A DNA stretch of 64,000 bases from Mycolicibacterium elephantis DSM 44368 (GTDB lineage: Bacteria > Actinomycetota > Actinomycetes > Mycobacteriales > Mycobacteriaceae), in contig NZ_ATDN01000025.1 in the NCBI RefSeq assembly GCF_004014805.1, positions 1 to 64,000 on the forward strand, given 5' to 3'. The position numbers and the translations under genes were made by a program. Within the stretch, counting starts at the first letter, position 1. Each line of letters opens with the position of its first letter. The notes under the pieces were generated by a model that searched no databases, was not told the origin of the DNA, and was given only the letters and a program-made list of their open reading frames with translations. Shown here in pieces: positions 25,899 through 34,310 of the stretch.

Positions 25899-27062
25899 AT
25901 GTACATCGACCTGACACCCGAACAGAAGAAGCTGCAGGCCGAGCTGCGGGAGTACTTCTCGAACCTCATCTCCCCCGAAGAGGCCAAGGAGATGGAGAAG
26001 GACCGCCACGGCAAGGCGTACCGCGCGGTCATCAAGCGGATGGGCTCGGACGGCAAGCTCGGCGTCGGCTGGCCAAAGGAGTTCGGCGGTCTGGGGTTTG
26101 GGCCGATCGAGCAGTCGATCTTCGTCAACGAGGCCCAGCGCGCCGACGTGCCGTTGCCCGCCGTCACGCTGCAGACCGTCGGCCCCACGTTGCAGCAGTA
26201 CGGGACCGAGGCGCAGAAGAAGAAGTTCCTTCCCGCCATCCTCGCCGGCGAGGTGCATTTCGCGATCGGCTACACCGAGCCGGAGGCCGGCACCGACCTG
26301 GCTTCGCTGCGTACCACCGCGGTGCGGCAGGGCGACGAGTACATCGTCAACGGGCAGAAGGTCTTCACCACCGGCGGGCACGACGCGGACTACATCTGGC
26401 TGGCCTGCCGCACGGACCCAGAAGCGGTGAAGCACAAGGGTATTTCGATCCTGATCGTCGACACCAAGGATCCCGGTTACTCCTGGACGCCGATGATCCT
26501 GTCCGACGGTGCACACCACACCAACGCCACCTACTACAACGATGTCCGGGTCCCGGCCGACATGCTCGTCGGTGAGGAGAACGGCGGTTGGAAGCTCATC
26601 ACCACCCAGCTCAACAATGAACGCGTGATGCTGGGGCCCGCCGGCCGGTTCGCCTCGCTCTACGACCATGTGCACGCGTGGGCGTCCAAGCCGGCAAGCA
26701 ACGGGGTCGCCCCGCTCGAGCATGACGACGTCAAGCGCTCGCTGGGAGAACTCAAGGCCATGTGGCGCATCAACGAGCTGCTGAACTGGCAGGTCGCCGC
26801 ATCCGGTGAGACCATCGACGTTGCTGATGCGGCGGCCACCAAAGTGTTTGGCACCGAACGCATCCAGTACGCGGGCCGACTTGCCGAGGGGATCGTCGGC
26901 AGGTACGGAGATCCGGCCGATCCGGACACCGCGGAGCTGCTGAAATGGCTCGACAGCCAGACCAAACGGAACTTGGTGATCACGTTCGGCGGAGGGGTCA
27001 ACGAGGTGATGAGGGAGATGATCGCGGCGGCGGGACTGAAGGTGCCGAGGGTGCCGCGGTGA
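25899..27062 (+). CDS. fadE29: FadE29 (ChsE2), subunit of steroid acyl-CoA dehydrogenase
   Basis: This 387-residue acyl-CoA dehydrogenase has YTEPEAGTDLASLRTTAV, NGQKVFTTGG and the C-terminal TFGGGVNEVMREMIA, a variant of the usual G-x-N-E-I end motif. The ATG at 25899 gives MYIDLTPEQ and the same length as M. tuberculosis FadE29 (Rv3543c). It pairs with FadE28 to remove hydrogen from the three-carbon side-chain CoA ester. Its stop overlaps chsH2 (GTGA). Confidence 0.9.
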   Translation: MYIDLTPEQKKLQAELREYFSNLISPEEAKEMEKDRHGKAYRAVIKRMGSDGKLGVGWPKEFGGLGFGPIEQSIFVNEAQRADVPLPAVTLQTVGPTLQQYGTEAQKKKFLPAILAGEVHFAIGYTEPEAGTDLASLRTTAVRQGDEYIVNGQKVFTTGGHDADYIWLACRTDPEAVKHKGISILIVDTKDPGYSWTPMILSDGAHHTNATYYNDVRVPADMLVGEENGGWKLITTQLNNERVMLGPAGRFASLYDHVHAWASKPASNGVAPLEHDDVKRSLGELKAMWRINELLNWQVAASGETIDVADAAATKVFGTERIQYAGRLAEGIVGRYGDPADPDTAELLKWLDSQTKRNLVITFGGGVNEVMREMIAAAGLKVPRVPR

Positions 27063-28039
27063 GTACGGTCGAGGACATCAAGGCCGCGGCAGAGCGGGTC
27101 AAGGCGGAAGGCAAGAGCAAGCCGCGGCTCGGCCGCCATCCGGTCAACCAGCCGATGATCGACCACTGGCTTGACGCGATGGGTGACAAGAACCCCATCT
27201 ACGTCGACGACGCGGCCGCCAAGGCAGCCGGTCACCCGGGCAGGGTCGCACCTCCGGCGATGATCCAGGTGTGGACCATGATGGGGCTCGGCGGCGTGCG
27301 TCCCGACGACGACCCGCTCGGCAAGATCATCGAATTGTTCGACGACGCAGGCTATATCGGTGTGGTCGCGACCAACTGTGAACAGACCTATCACCGGTAT
27401 CTGCGAGTCGGCGAGGAGGTCAGCGTCACCGCGGAGCTGACCGACGTCGTCGGTCCGAAGAACACCGCGCTGGGCGAGGGCTTCTTCATCACGCAGCGGA
27501 TCACCTGGCAGGTCGGTGATGAGCCCGTCGCCGAGATGATGTGGCGCATCATGAAGTTCAGGCCCGCCTCCGACGATTCAGCGGCCACGGCAACCCAGGT
27601 GCCGGACGATCTGGATGCCGACGCGATGATGCGGCCGGCGTCGTCGCGGGACACCAAGTTCTTCTGGGACGGCGTCAACGCGCACGAACTGCGCATCCAG
27701 AAGCGCCCGGACGGCACGCTGGTGCATCCTCCGGTGCCTGCGCTCTGGCAAGACAAAGAGAAACCCACCGACTATGTGGTCGCCAGCGGCAGGGGCACCG
27801 TTTTCAGCTTCGTGGTGCACCACGCCCCGAAGGTTCCCGGCCGCACGCTGCCGTTCGTGATCGCCCTGGTCGAACTCGACGAAGGTGTGCGGATGCTCGG
27901 ACAGCTCCGCAATGTCGACCCAGCCACCGTGGAGATTGGAATGCCAGTTCGGGCAACCTATATCGACTTTCCGGAAGGTGACTCCGGCCCGGCGTGGACG
28001 CTTTACGCGTGGGAGCCCGCTGCGGAGGGCGCAGTATGA
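27059..28039 (+). CDS. chsH2: ChsH2, MaoC-type hydratase subunit with DUF35 C-terminus
   Basis: This 326-residue two-domain protein has an N-terminal MaoC-like hot-dog half (about 1-180; HPGRVAPPAMIQVW) and a C-terminal DUF35-like half (about 195-326; TKFFWDGVNAHELRIQKRPD, a rubredoxin-like plus OB region). The GTG start overlaps the fadE29 stop. With ChsH1 it forms the hydratase for 3-oxo-4,17-pregnadiene-20-carboxyl-CoA; the DUF35 part binds the aldolase Ltp2 in the characterised systems. It corresponds to Rv3542c. Confidence 0.9.
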   Translation: MSTVEDIKAAAERVKAEGKSKPRLGRHPVNQPMIDHWLDAMGDKNPIYVDDAAAKAAGHPGRVAPPAMIQVWTMMGLGGVRPDDDPLGKIIELFDDAGYIGVVATNCEQTYHRYLRVGEEVSVTAELTDVVGPKNTALGEGFFITQRITWQVGDEPVAEMMWRIMKFRPASDDSAATATQVPDDLDADAMMRPASSRDTKFFWDGVNAHELRIQKRPDGTLVHPPVPALWQDKEKPTDYVVASGRGTVFSFVVHHAPKVPGRTLPFVIALVELDEGVRMLGQLRNVDPATVEIGMPVRATYIDFPEGDSGPAWTLYAWEPAAEGAV

Positions 28040-28437
28040 GCGCTCCTTCCATCTCTGTGGGCACCAAGCTGCCCGAACTCGCGTTGTACGGCGACCCGAC
28101 GTTCATCGTGTCGACGGCGATCGCCACGCGCGACTATCAGGATGTGCACCACGACCGTGACAAGGCGCAGGCCAAGGGATCGAAGGACATCTTCGTCAAC
28201 ATTCTCACCGACACTGGTCTGGTGCAGCGCTACATCACCGACTGGGCAGGCCCCACCGCGATGATCAAATCGATCGGTCTGCGCCTCGGGGTGCCGTGGT
28301 ACGCCTACGACACCGTGACCTTCAGGGGTGAGGTCACCGCGATCGAGGACGGGCTGATCACGTTGAAGATCACCGGCAGCAACAGCCTGGGTGACCATGT
28401 GATCGCCACCGCGACACTGACGATCGGAGGTAACTGA
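28036..28437 (+). CDS. chsH1: ChsH1, MaoC-type hydratase subunit
   Basis: This 133-residue hot-dog protein has DYQDVHHDRDKAQAKGSKDIF, which holds the Asp/His hydratase motif supplied by this subunit, and LRLGVPWYAYDTVTF. The ATG overlaps the chsH2 stop (ATGA). It completes the ChsH1-ChsH2 hydratase of cholesterol side-chain removal (Rv3541c). The ltp2 start overlaps its stop (TGATG). Confidence 0.9.
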   Translation: MSAPSISVGTKLPELALYGDPTFIVSTAIATRDYQDVHHDRDKAQAKGSKDIFVNILTDTGLVQRYITDWAGPTAMIKSIGLRLGVPWYAYDTVTFRGEVTAIEDGLITLKITGSNSLGDHVIATATLTIGGN

Positions 28438-29603
28438 TGCCCGGCGAGCTGTCCGGCAAGGCGGCGATCGTCGGTATCGGCGCCACCGACTTCTCCAAGA
28501 ACTCGGGTCGCAGCGAGCTTCGGCTTGCTTCTGAGGCCGTGTTGGATGCGCTCGGCGACGCCGGTCTGACGCCGGCCGATGTCGACGGCATGGTCACGTT
28601 CACGATGGACTCCAACACCGAGGTGGCCATCGCGCGCGCGATCGGCATCGGCGATCTGAAGTTCTTCTCCAAGATCCACCACGGCGGCGGTGCTGCCTGC
28701 GCGACGATCCAGCAGGCCGCGATCGCGGTGGCCACCGGCGTCGCGGAATGTGTTGTGGCATACCGCGCCTTCAACGAACGCTCCGGTGTCCGGTTCGGTC
28801 AGGTGCAGATGCGGTTGGTGGAGAACGCCGATTCGACCGGCGTCGACAACTCGTTTTCCTATCCGCACGGGCTTTCGACGCCCGCCGCGCAGGTCGCGAT
28901 GATCGCCAGGCGCTACATGCACCAATCCGGGGCGACCAGCAGGGACTTCGGCATGATCTCGGTCGCGGATCGCAAACATGCGGCGAAGAACCCGAAGGCT
29001 TACTTCTACGAGAAGCCGATCACCATTGAGGATCACCAGAATTCGCGGTGGATCGCCGAACCTCTGCGGCTGTTGGACTGCTGCCAGGAGACCGACGGCG
29101 GGGTGGCGCTGGTGGTGACGTCCGCCGAGCGGGCCAAGGATCTCAAGCATCGGCCGGCGATCATCGAGGCGGCCTCGCAGGGTTCCAGCCCCAACCAGTA
29201 CTCGATGACGAGCTACTACCGGCCGGAGTTGGGGCTGCCAGAGATGGGGCTCGTCGGTAGGCAGTTGTGGGAGCAGTCTGGTCTGAAACCGGAGGACATC
29301 CAGACCGCGATTCTTTACGACCATTTCACGCCGTTCACGTTGATTCAGTTGGAGGAGCTGGGCTTCTGCGACACGGGCGACGCGAAGGACTTCGTCGCCG
29401 ACGGCGCGATCGAGATCGGTGGGCGGCTGCCGATCAACACTCACGGTGGCCAGCTGGGTGAGGCCTACATCCACGGCATGAACGGCATCGCCGAGGCCGT
29501 CCGGCAGCTGCGCGGAACGTCGGTCAACCCGGTGCCGGACGTTGAGCACGTCCTCGTCACCGCGGGCACCGGTGTGCCGACATCTGGTCTGATCCTGGGC
29601 TGA
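28437..29603 (+). CDS. ltp2: Ltp2, thiolase-fold retro-aldolase
   Basis: This 388-residue thiolase-like protein starts GKAAIVGIGATDFSKNSGR and contains FFSKIHHGGGAACATIQQAA and PINTHGGQLGEAYIHGMNG. The usual nucleophilic Cys of thiolases is not in the standard context. Ltp2 (Rv3540c) with ChsH2 releases propionyl-CoA and androstenedione-type product by retro-aldol cleavage. It is the last gene of the cyp125 operon; the next gene begins 40 bp downstream and is not part of the conserved block. Confidence 0.9.
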   Translation: MPGELSGKAAIVGIGATDFSKNSGRSELRLASEAVLDALGDAGLTPADVDGMVTFTMDSNTEVAIARAIGIGDLKFFSKIHHGGGAACATIQQAAIAVATGVAECVVAYRAFNERSGVRFGQVQMRLVENADSTGVDNSFSYPHGLSTPAAQVAMIARRYMHQSGATSRDFGMISVADRKHAAKNPKAYFYEKPITIEDHQNSRWIAEPLRLLDCCQETDGGVALVVTSAERAKDLKHRPAIIEAASQGSSPNQYSMTSYYRPELGLPEMGLVGRQLWEQSGLKPEDIQTAILYDHFTPFTLIQLEELGFCDTGDAKDFVADGAIEIGGRLPINTHGGQLGEAYIHGMNGIAEAVRQLRGTSVNPVPDVEHVLVTAGTGVPTSGLILG

Positions 29604-29643
29604 GACGGCCACGGGCCATGCCGGTGCCACTACCCTCGGACCC

Positions 29644-30327
29644 GTGAATTCGTCTCAGCCGCCGGGCCGCTTCGACGCCCCGCTCACCGTGACACCACGG
29701 CCGGTGCAACGACGCTCGGTGCCCAGGTCGGTGCTGATCGCGGTGGCCGCCGTCATCGCTGTCGCCGTGGTGGGCGGGCTGGCGTACTGGCTGACGCGGC
29801 CGTCGTCGGAACCCCGGCCCACCGCTGCGCCGCCGGCGCCGACCTCGACGACATCACCGCCGGCACAGCCAGCGACGGCAACGCCGATTCCGACGTCGCG
29901 TGCGGGCGACGAAGCGCGGCTGATGCAGATGCTTCCCCCGGGCTACCCTCCCGCCTCGTGCGAACCGGTGGATGCACCGGAAAGCACTCTGGCGCAAGTC
30001 AACTGCGCTAGAAATATCGATCCGGACGGCCCGTTGTCGGCCGTCTACACATTGGTCGGCGACAGGGAAGCGCTCGACGCCGCGTTCACCGCCGAGATGC
30101 AGGCCGCGAACCAGGTCATCTGTCCCGGCAACATCCAGTCACCGGGGCCGTGGCAGCACAACGCCACCCCGGACAAGGTCAGCGGCACGCTGTTCTGCGG
30201 CCTTCGGGAAGGTCGGCCCACCGTGATCTGGACCGACGAGGACCGGCTCTTGGTCAGCGCCGTCGAAAGCGGGCCGGACGGGCCGACCTTCCCGCAGCTG
30301 TACGCGTGGTGGTCATCCCACTCGTGA
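29644..30327 (+). CDS. Membrane-anchored hypothetical protein
   Basis: This 227-residue protein starts at GTG 29644. It has a 30-residue cytoplasmic N-terminus, one membrane segment (VLIAVAAVIAVAVVGGLAYWL), a Pro/Thr/Ser-rich stalk (about 55-85) and an extracytoplasmic domain of about 130 residues. That domain has four Cys that could form two disulfides (ASCEP, VNCARN, VICPGN, LFCGLREG). The C-terminal part resembles secreted mycobacterial domains of unknown role. It begins the accessory block after ltp2. Confidence 0.7.
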   Translation: MNSSQPPGRFDAPLTVTPRPVQRRSVPRSVLIAVAAVIAVAVVGGLAYWLTRPSSEPRPTAAPPAPTSTTSPPAQPATATPIPTSRAGDEARLMQMLPPGYPPASCEPVDAPESTLAQVNCARNIDPDGPLSAVYTLVGDREALDAAFTAEMQAANQVICPGNIQSPGPWQHNATPDKVSGTLFCGLREGRPTVIWTDEDRLLVSAVESGPDGPTFPQLYAWWSSHS

Positions 30328-30346
30328 CAGCCGTTGGCCTGCTAGG

Positions 30347-31147
30347 TCAGGGCGTCGGGACCGGTGTGTAGGTGGCCGGCGTCGGCGCCTGGTCATCGGC
30401 GGGCACCGGAGTTCCGTGGCTACCTGCGGGCTGCGGCGTCCCCTCCGCGGTCGCCTGGGTCGGCGCACCCTCGGCAGGTGGCATCGGGGTGCCCTGGCTG
30501 CCCTCGGGGACCTCGGTGCCCGTCGCGGCGGGTGCGGCGGACGTGCCCTCCGGCGCCGGCGCGGCCTGGGCGGGGCTCTGCGATGGATACGACGTCGAAG
30601 CCGCGCTGCTGGATGCGGGCTCCGGCGCTGCGACCCAGACGATCAGGTCCTGACCGCCGGCGTTGTAGACAACGCTGTTCGGCTCGGCGCCGGTGACGTC
30701 GAAATACACCTTGCCCGTGGTCTGTTCGCCTTGCGGCAGCGTGGCCGGGTTGACACCTTGCGGGGTCGCGACGCCGAACAGGGCTTGGTACGTCTGACCG
30801 TCGCCGGCGCGGGCGTTGAGGTTCGAGACGATGGGGGTCACCGCGCCTTGGATCGCTTGATCGTTGGCGGTGGCTTCCCACAGCGTGCCCTGCACGGCAT
30901 AGGGAATCGCATCGCTGCTCGGCTGAAGGTTGTCGACCGTCCAGCCCTGAATGACGTTTCCGTCAACCAACTTTCCCTGTTCGCCCAGCGTCAATGTCTG
31001 AACTTGGATCTGTGGCTGAGTCTGTGTCTGCGTGGTGGCTTCGGCTTCCGGGTCCGCGCCTGCGACCGGCGCGGCGAGAACGCCGATGACTCCGGCCGCA
31101 GCGAATGTGGCGGTTGCCGAGATCGTGAACTTGCTCATCTTCGTCAA
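30347..31147 (-). CDS. MPT63-like secreted protein (DUF1942)
   Basis: This 266-residue secreted protein has a signal peptide (SKFTISATATFAAAGVIGVL, ending near PVAGADPEAEA). The MPT63/DUF1942 immunoglobulin-like domain covers about 45-170 (VIQGWTVDNLQPSSDAIPY, GKVYFDVTGAEPNSVVYN). The last 95 residues are a Pro/Ala/Thr/Glu-rich low-complexity tail ending PVPTP. The start is uncertain: a TTG at 31147 has GGAG 9 nt upstream, while the in-frame ATG at 31138 is 18 nt from it. MPT63 is an abundant secreted mycobacterial antigen of unknown function. Confidence 0.82.
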   Translation of the reverse strand: MTKMSKFTISATATFAAAGVIGVLAAPVAGADPEAEATTQTQTQPQIQVQTLTLGEQGKLVDGNVIQGWTVDNLQPSSDAIPYAVQGTLWEATANDQAIQGAVTPIVSNLNARAGDGQTYQALFGVATPQGVNPATLPQGEQTTGKVYFDVTGAEPNSVVYNAGGQDLIVWVAAPEPASSSAASTSYPSQSPAQAAPAPEGTSAAPAATGTEVPEGSQGTPMPPAEGAPTQATAEGTPQPAGSHGTPVPADDQAPTPATYTPVPTP

Positions 31148-31816
31148 GGTGATGCACTCCTGGTCGTCCGATTATCGGCATCCCCAACCTGCGGGGACGG
31201 TCTTCCAATCCGAAAGTAGCAGGTAGGCAGGCGCTTGTGGACCGCCGGCAATACCTCCCCGACCGAGATGCGTTCTAGGAGTTGGCTTTCAGCAACATCG
31301 TGGGTGGCAACGCCACCGAATGCACCTACGCGGACCTGACGATCGGCCAGCGTTGGCAAAGGTCAGCCGACGAAGAGGTGTGGGTGGACATATCCCGGCG
31401 GCCCCTCTCGCTGGTAACCGGCTTCGCTGGCCGCTCACCCGCCTAAAGCTCCACCTTCCCGCCGGAGCTGCCGCCAGCAACCGCGCGCACGGACACAGCC
31501 GGTCCATAGTTAGCCATTATTGACGGCATTCGTGATTTCGTCGACCGGCGGCTGCGCTAAAGCGTGCGGCCATATGCAGAATTAGCAAATCACTTGAGGG
31601 TACGTCGAACGGCGTACCCGGCTGTACGAAAACGGACGAACGACATATCCTCCGGATGCGTCAAAAGTACGCTTAAGTGCAAGAACGCCGTCATCCATTC
31701 GGATGAATCGTGGCACCGGAGACTTGCGCCGCCGTCATCGACCGGTAATCTCACGGTCCTCAAGCAAACATTGACACGGTTGGGTCGCCGGTCATACGAA
31801 CGTTCTGGGGGGTTCG
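31148..31816. other. 669-bp intergenic region before polysaccharide operon
   Basis: No gene is supported. It holds two short perfect dyads that could be operators for the operon that follows: GGGTACG...CGTACCC (31598-31604 and 31613-31619) and TCATCC-ATTC-GGATGA (31691-31706). A 48-codon frame from GTG 31301 looks protein-like in composition but is unrecognised and may be a decayed fragment. A G-rich run (31805-31810) precedes the start at 31817 and is its ribosome-binding site. Confidence 0.5.
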
Positions 31817-32041
31817 ATGACTTCTTCGCCAGGAAACGATGCGCGGCGCATCGAGCCGACGGCCGAGCAAGTAGCCGAGATCGTCGCCGTCGCCCTCACC
31901 ATCGGCGCCGCGAGGGACGCGCTGCAGCAAGCCGGATGGCGCGCCACCATCGCCGGAAACCGGATCACGGTCAACGACGACGTGCTCGTGCACTTCATCA
32001 GCGCGTTCGGGGGCGCAGCCCTCGTCATCGATGCGCATTAG
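31817..32041 (+). CDS. Small hypothetical protein heading the polysaccharide operon
   Basis: This is a 74-residue protein (MTSSPGNDARRIEPTAEQ to GGAALVIDAH). It has a helical first half and a strand-rich second half (RATIAGNRITVNDDVLVHF), with no membrane segment or Cys. A strong GGGGGG lies 6-7 nt upstream. It is 33 bp ahead of the first glycosyltransferase, in line with a single transcript. I do not recognise it; the coding call rests on ribosome-binding site, position and codon pattern. Confidence 0.6.
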   Translation: MTSSPGNDARRIEPTAEQVAEIVAVALTIGAARDALQQAGWRATIAGNRITVNDDVLVHFISAFGGAALVIDAH

Positions 32042-32074
32042 CCCAACACCAACTCGACGCGAGGACAACCAGCG

Positions 32075-32956
32075 ATGACATACACACTTGCTTCCAACGG
32101 CAACGGCACCACAGACACCTCGGCCCTCCCGAGCCCGGTTGAAGCGGTGGCGGCTTCCCACCCCGAGCCGCCACCGCGCCGCCGGCGAAGGGTCGGTAAG
32201 TCAGTGTGGCCCGGCTCGGTCAGCCTGGTCATCCCGGTCAGAAACGAGGCCCGCAACATCGCGTGGGTGCTCGAGAAGATCTCCGATGAGGTCGACGAGA
32301 TCATCCTGGTGGACGGCAATTCCACCGATGCGACATTGACCACCGCCCGCAGTTACCGTCCCGACGTCCGCATCGTGCCACAGCAGGGCACCGGCAAAGG
32401 CAGCGCGCTGCGCACCGGCTTCATGGCCGCAAGCGGTGACGTCATCGTGATGATGGACGCCGACGGCAGCATGGAGCCGCAGGAGATCCGGCACTACCTG
32501 CACTTCCTCGCCAACGGCTTCGACTTCGTCAAGGGCTCGCGGTTCGTCTGCGGCGGTGGGTCACTGGATATCACCGCGTTTCGCCGGCTGGGAAACCGAT
32601 TCCTGCTCTCGGTGTTCAATCATCTTTACGACGCGGATCTCACCGACCTCTGCTATGGGTTCTGCGCCTTCCACCGCCGCTATCTCGAGCACCTCGATCT
32701 CACGGCGACTGGGTTCGAGATCGAGGCGGAGATGACGGTCCGCGCCATCCAGGCGGGCCTGCGGGTTGCCGAGGTGCCGAGTCTGGAACTCCCCAGGCGT
32801 GCAGGCGAATCCAATCTGCATGCGATACGCGACGGATCCAGGGTGTTGGCCACCGTGCTTCGACACCACCGCACCGGCCTGACAGGCCGCCTGGTGCAGA
32901 CGGTTTGCAGTCGGCGCGGGCTGGATCTCGCCCAAGCACAAGCGGCAGGCGCGTGA
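32075..32956 (+). CDS. GT2 glycosyltransferase (DPM/polyprenyl-phosphate type)
   Basis: This 293-residue protein has a charged N-terminal extension of about 45 residues (RRRRRV) and then a GT-A fold: SLVIPVRNEARNIAWVLEKI, ILVDGNSTDAT, and the metal motif DAD at 128-130 (MMDADGSMEP). KGSRFVCGG and DLCYGFCAFHR are typical of dolichyl-phosphate-mannose-synthase-like GT2 enzymes. The enzyme probably transfers a sugar to a polyprenyl carrier or extends one in the cytoplasm. No membrane segment is clear. It ends 1 bp before the next glycosyltransferase. Confidence 0.82.
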   Translation: MTYTLASNGNGTTDTSALPSPVEAVAASHPEPPPRRRRRVGKSVWPGSVSLVIPVRNEARNIAWVLEKISDEVDEIILVDGNSTDATLTTARSYRPDVRIVPQQGTGKGSALRTGFMAASGDVIVMMDADGSMEPQEIRHYLHFLANGFDFVKGSRFVCGGGSLDITAFRRLGNRFLLSVFNHLYDADLTDLCYGFCAFHRRYLEHLDLTATGFEIEAEMTVRAIQAGLRVAEVPSLELPRRAGESNLHAIRDGSRVLATVLRHHRTGLTGRLVQTVCSRRGLDLAQAQAAGA

Positions 32957-32957
32957 G

Positions 32958-34310
32958 ATGACTCAGATATGTCAGACCCCGCAGCGACGCCTGCTGAACC
33001 AGGAGCCCACCGCCAGGTCGATCCTCGAGGAGGATCTCCCGGTTGGCCGCACAGAGATCGAGTTGAGCGCTCCACCCGCGAGATTGCAGCTCGCCGAGCC
33101 GTCCACGGGAACACAGAAGATTCTCGCGCTGGTCCGGCTGCACACCCACCCCCTCGGCATCGTCGTGCTCGACGGGCGTGCCGATCGTCGCTGGGAGACG
33201 CATGCGGCGACGGTGTGGTCGGCCATGCGGGTGGCGGTCAACGAGCACCTCCTGGCCGACGAGATGGCGCCGGTCAACGACACCGGTTCCCTTGGCCGCG
33301 TGCGCGGCCCGGTACACCGTTGTCTGCAGCGCCGTGCTGCGGTGCTGGCTGATCCTCCGCATATCACCGTCGTGGTCGCCACCCGCGAGCGCCCGGAAAG
33401 CCTGCGCGACTGCCTATATGCCCTACTCGACCTCGAGTACCCCCGCTTCGACGTCGTGGTCGTGGACAACGACCCGGTCACGTCGTCCACCGCCGAGGTG
33501 CTCACCCACTTTCCGCAGCGCGTTCGGTACGTCCGCGAAGATCGTCGCGGCCTGGCTTCGGCACACAACCGAGGGTTGGCCGAAGTCCGCGGGCAGATCA
33601 CGGCATTCGTCGACGACGATGTCATCGTCGACCGCCATTGGCTCACCGCCATCGCGGAGGGCTTCGCCGCCGCGCCTGATGTCGGATGCGTGACGGGCCT
33701 CATCCTTCCGGCCCAACTCGACACGCCGGCGCAGCTGCTTCTGGAACGACACGGCGGCTTCGACAAGGGGTTCGCGCTGAAGGTCTTCGGCGGCACTGAC
33801 CACCGCTCGGACGATCCGCTTTTTCCTTTCACCGCGGGACGACTCGGCTCGGGTGCCAACATGGCGTTCGACACGTCGGTGCTGCGTGAACTCGGCGGCT
33901 TCGATCCAGCGATCGGGGTGGGCACCTTCGCCCGCGGCGGCGACGATCTGGCGGCGTTCTTCCGGGTCGTCTTGAGACACCAGGTGGTGTACCAGCCCGA
34001 TGCGATCGTGTGGCACAAACACCACCGCGAGATGGCCGCGTTACGCAATCAGGCGTTTGGCTACGGTGTCGGCCTCGGTGCGTTTCTGACCAGCGTGATG
34101 GTGCAAGAGCCGACGATGTGGCCGCATCTGCTGCGGCGCTTGCCCGCTGGTGTCGGATACGCGTTCAAGGCATCGTCCGCCCGCAACCAGGGCCGGTATG
34201 TCGGTTGGCCATCGGAACTGGCGCGGCTGGAGAAGCGTGGCCTGGCGTACGGGCCGGTCGCCTATGCCGTCAGCCGATGGCGTACGCACCGCAGCGCGGC
34301 GCATCAATGA
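32958..34310 (+). CDS. GT2 glycosyltransferase with N-terminal extra domain
   Basis: This 450-residue protein has an N-terminal region of about 130 residues of unknown fold (ILALVRLHTHPLGIVVLDGR), then a GT2 domain (about 134-400). The GT2 domain has VVVATRERPESLRDCLYALL, DDD at 219-221 (AFVDDDVIVDRHW), GSGANMAFDTSVLRELGGFD and GGDDLAAFFRVVLRHQVVY. The architecture is close to the GT2 module inside the next protein, suggesting related origin. The stop overlaps the next start by 4 nt (ATGA). Confidence 0.82.
   Translation: MTQICQTPQRRLLNQEPTARSILEEDLPVGRTEIELSAPPARLQLAEPSTGTQKILALVRLHTHPLGIVVLDGRADRRWETHAATVWSAMRVAVNEHLLADEMAPVNDTGSLGRVRGPVHRCLQRRAAVLADPPHITVVVATRERPESLRDCLYALLDLEYPRFDVVVVDNDPVTSSTAEVLTHFPQRVRYVREDRRGLASAHNRGLAEVRGQITAFVDDDVIVDRHWLTAIAEGFAAAPDVGCVTGLILPAQLDTPAQLLLERHGGFDKGFALKVFGGTDHRSDDPLFPFTAGRLGSGANMAFDTSVLRELGGFDPAIGVGTFARGGDDLAAFFRVVLRHQVVYQPDAIVWHKHHREMAALRNQAFGYGVGLGAFLTSVMVQEPTMWPHLLRRLPAGVGYAFKASSARNQGRYVGWPSELARLEKRGLAYGPVAYAVSRWRTHRSAAHQ

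Noticed and set aside
31301..31446. A 48-codon frame starting GTG in the gap before the polysaccharide operon
   Set aside because: No ribosome-binding site, no recognised family and no neighbour on the same transcript; noted only as a possible decayed fragment.
34010..34306. An earlier start for the giant fusion protein
   Set aside because: The 99 extra codons overlap the preceding glycosyltransferase gene; the ATG at 34307 gives an ATGA overlap as in the rest of the operon.
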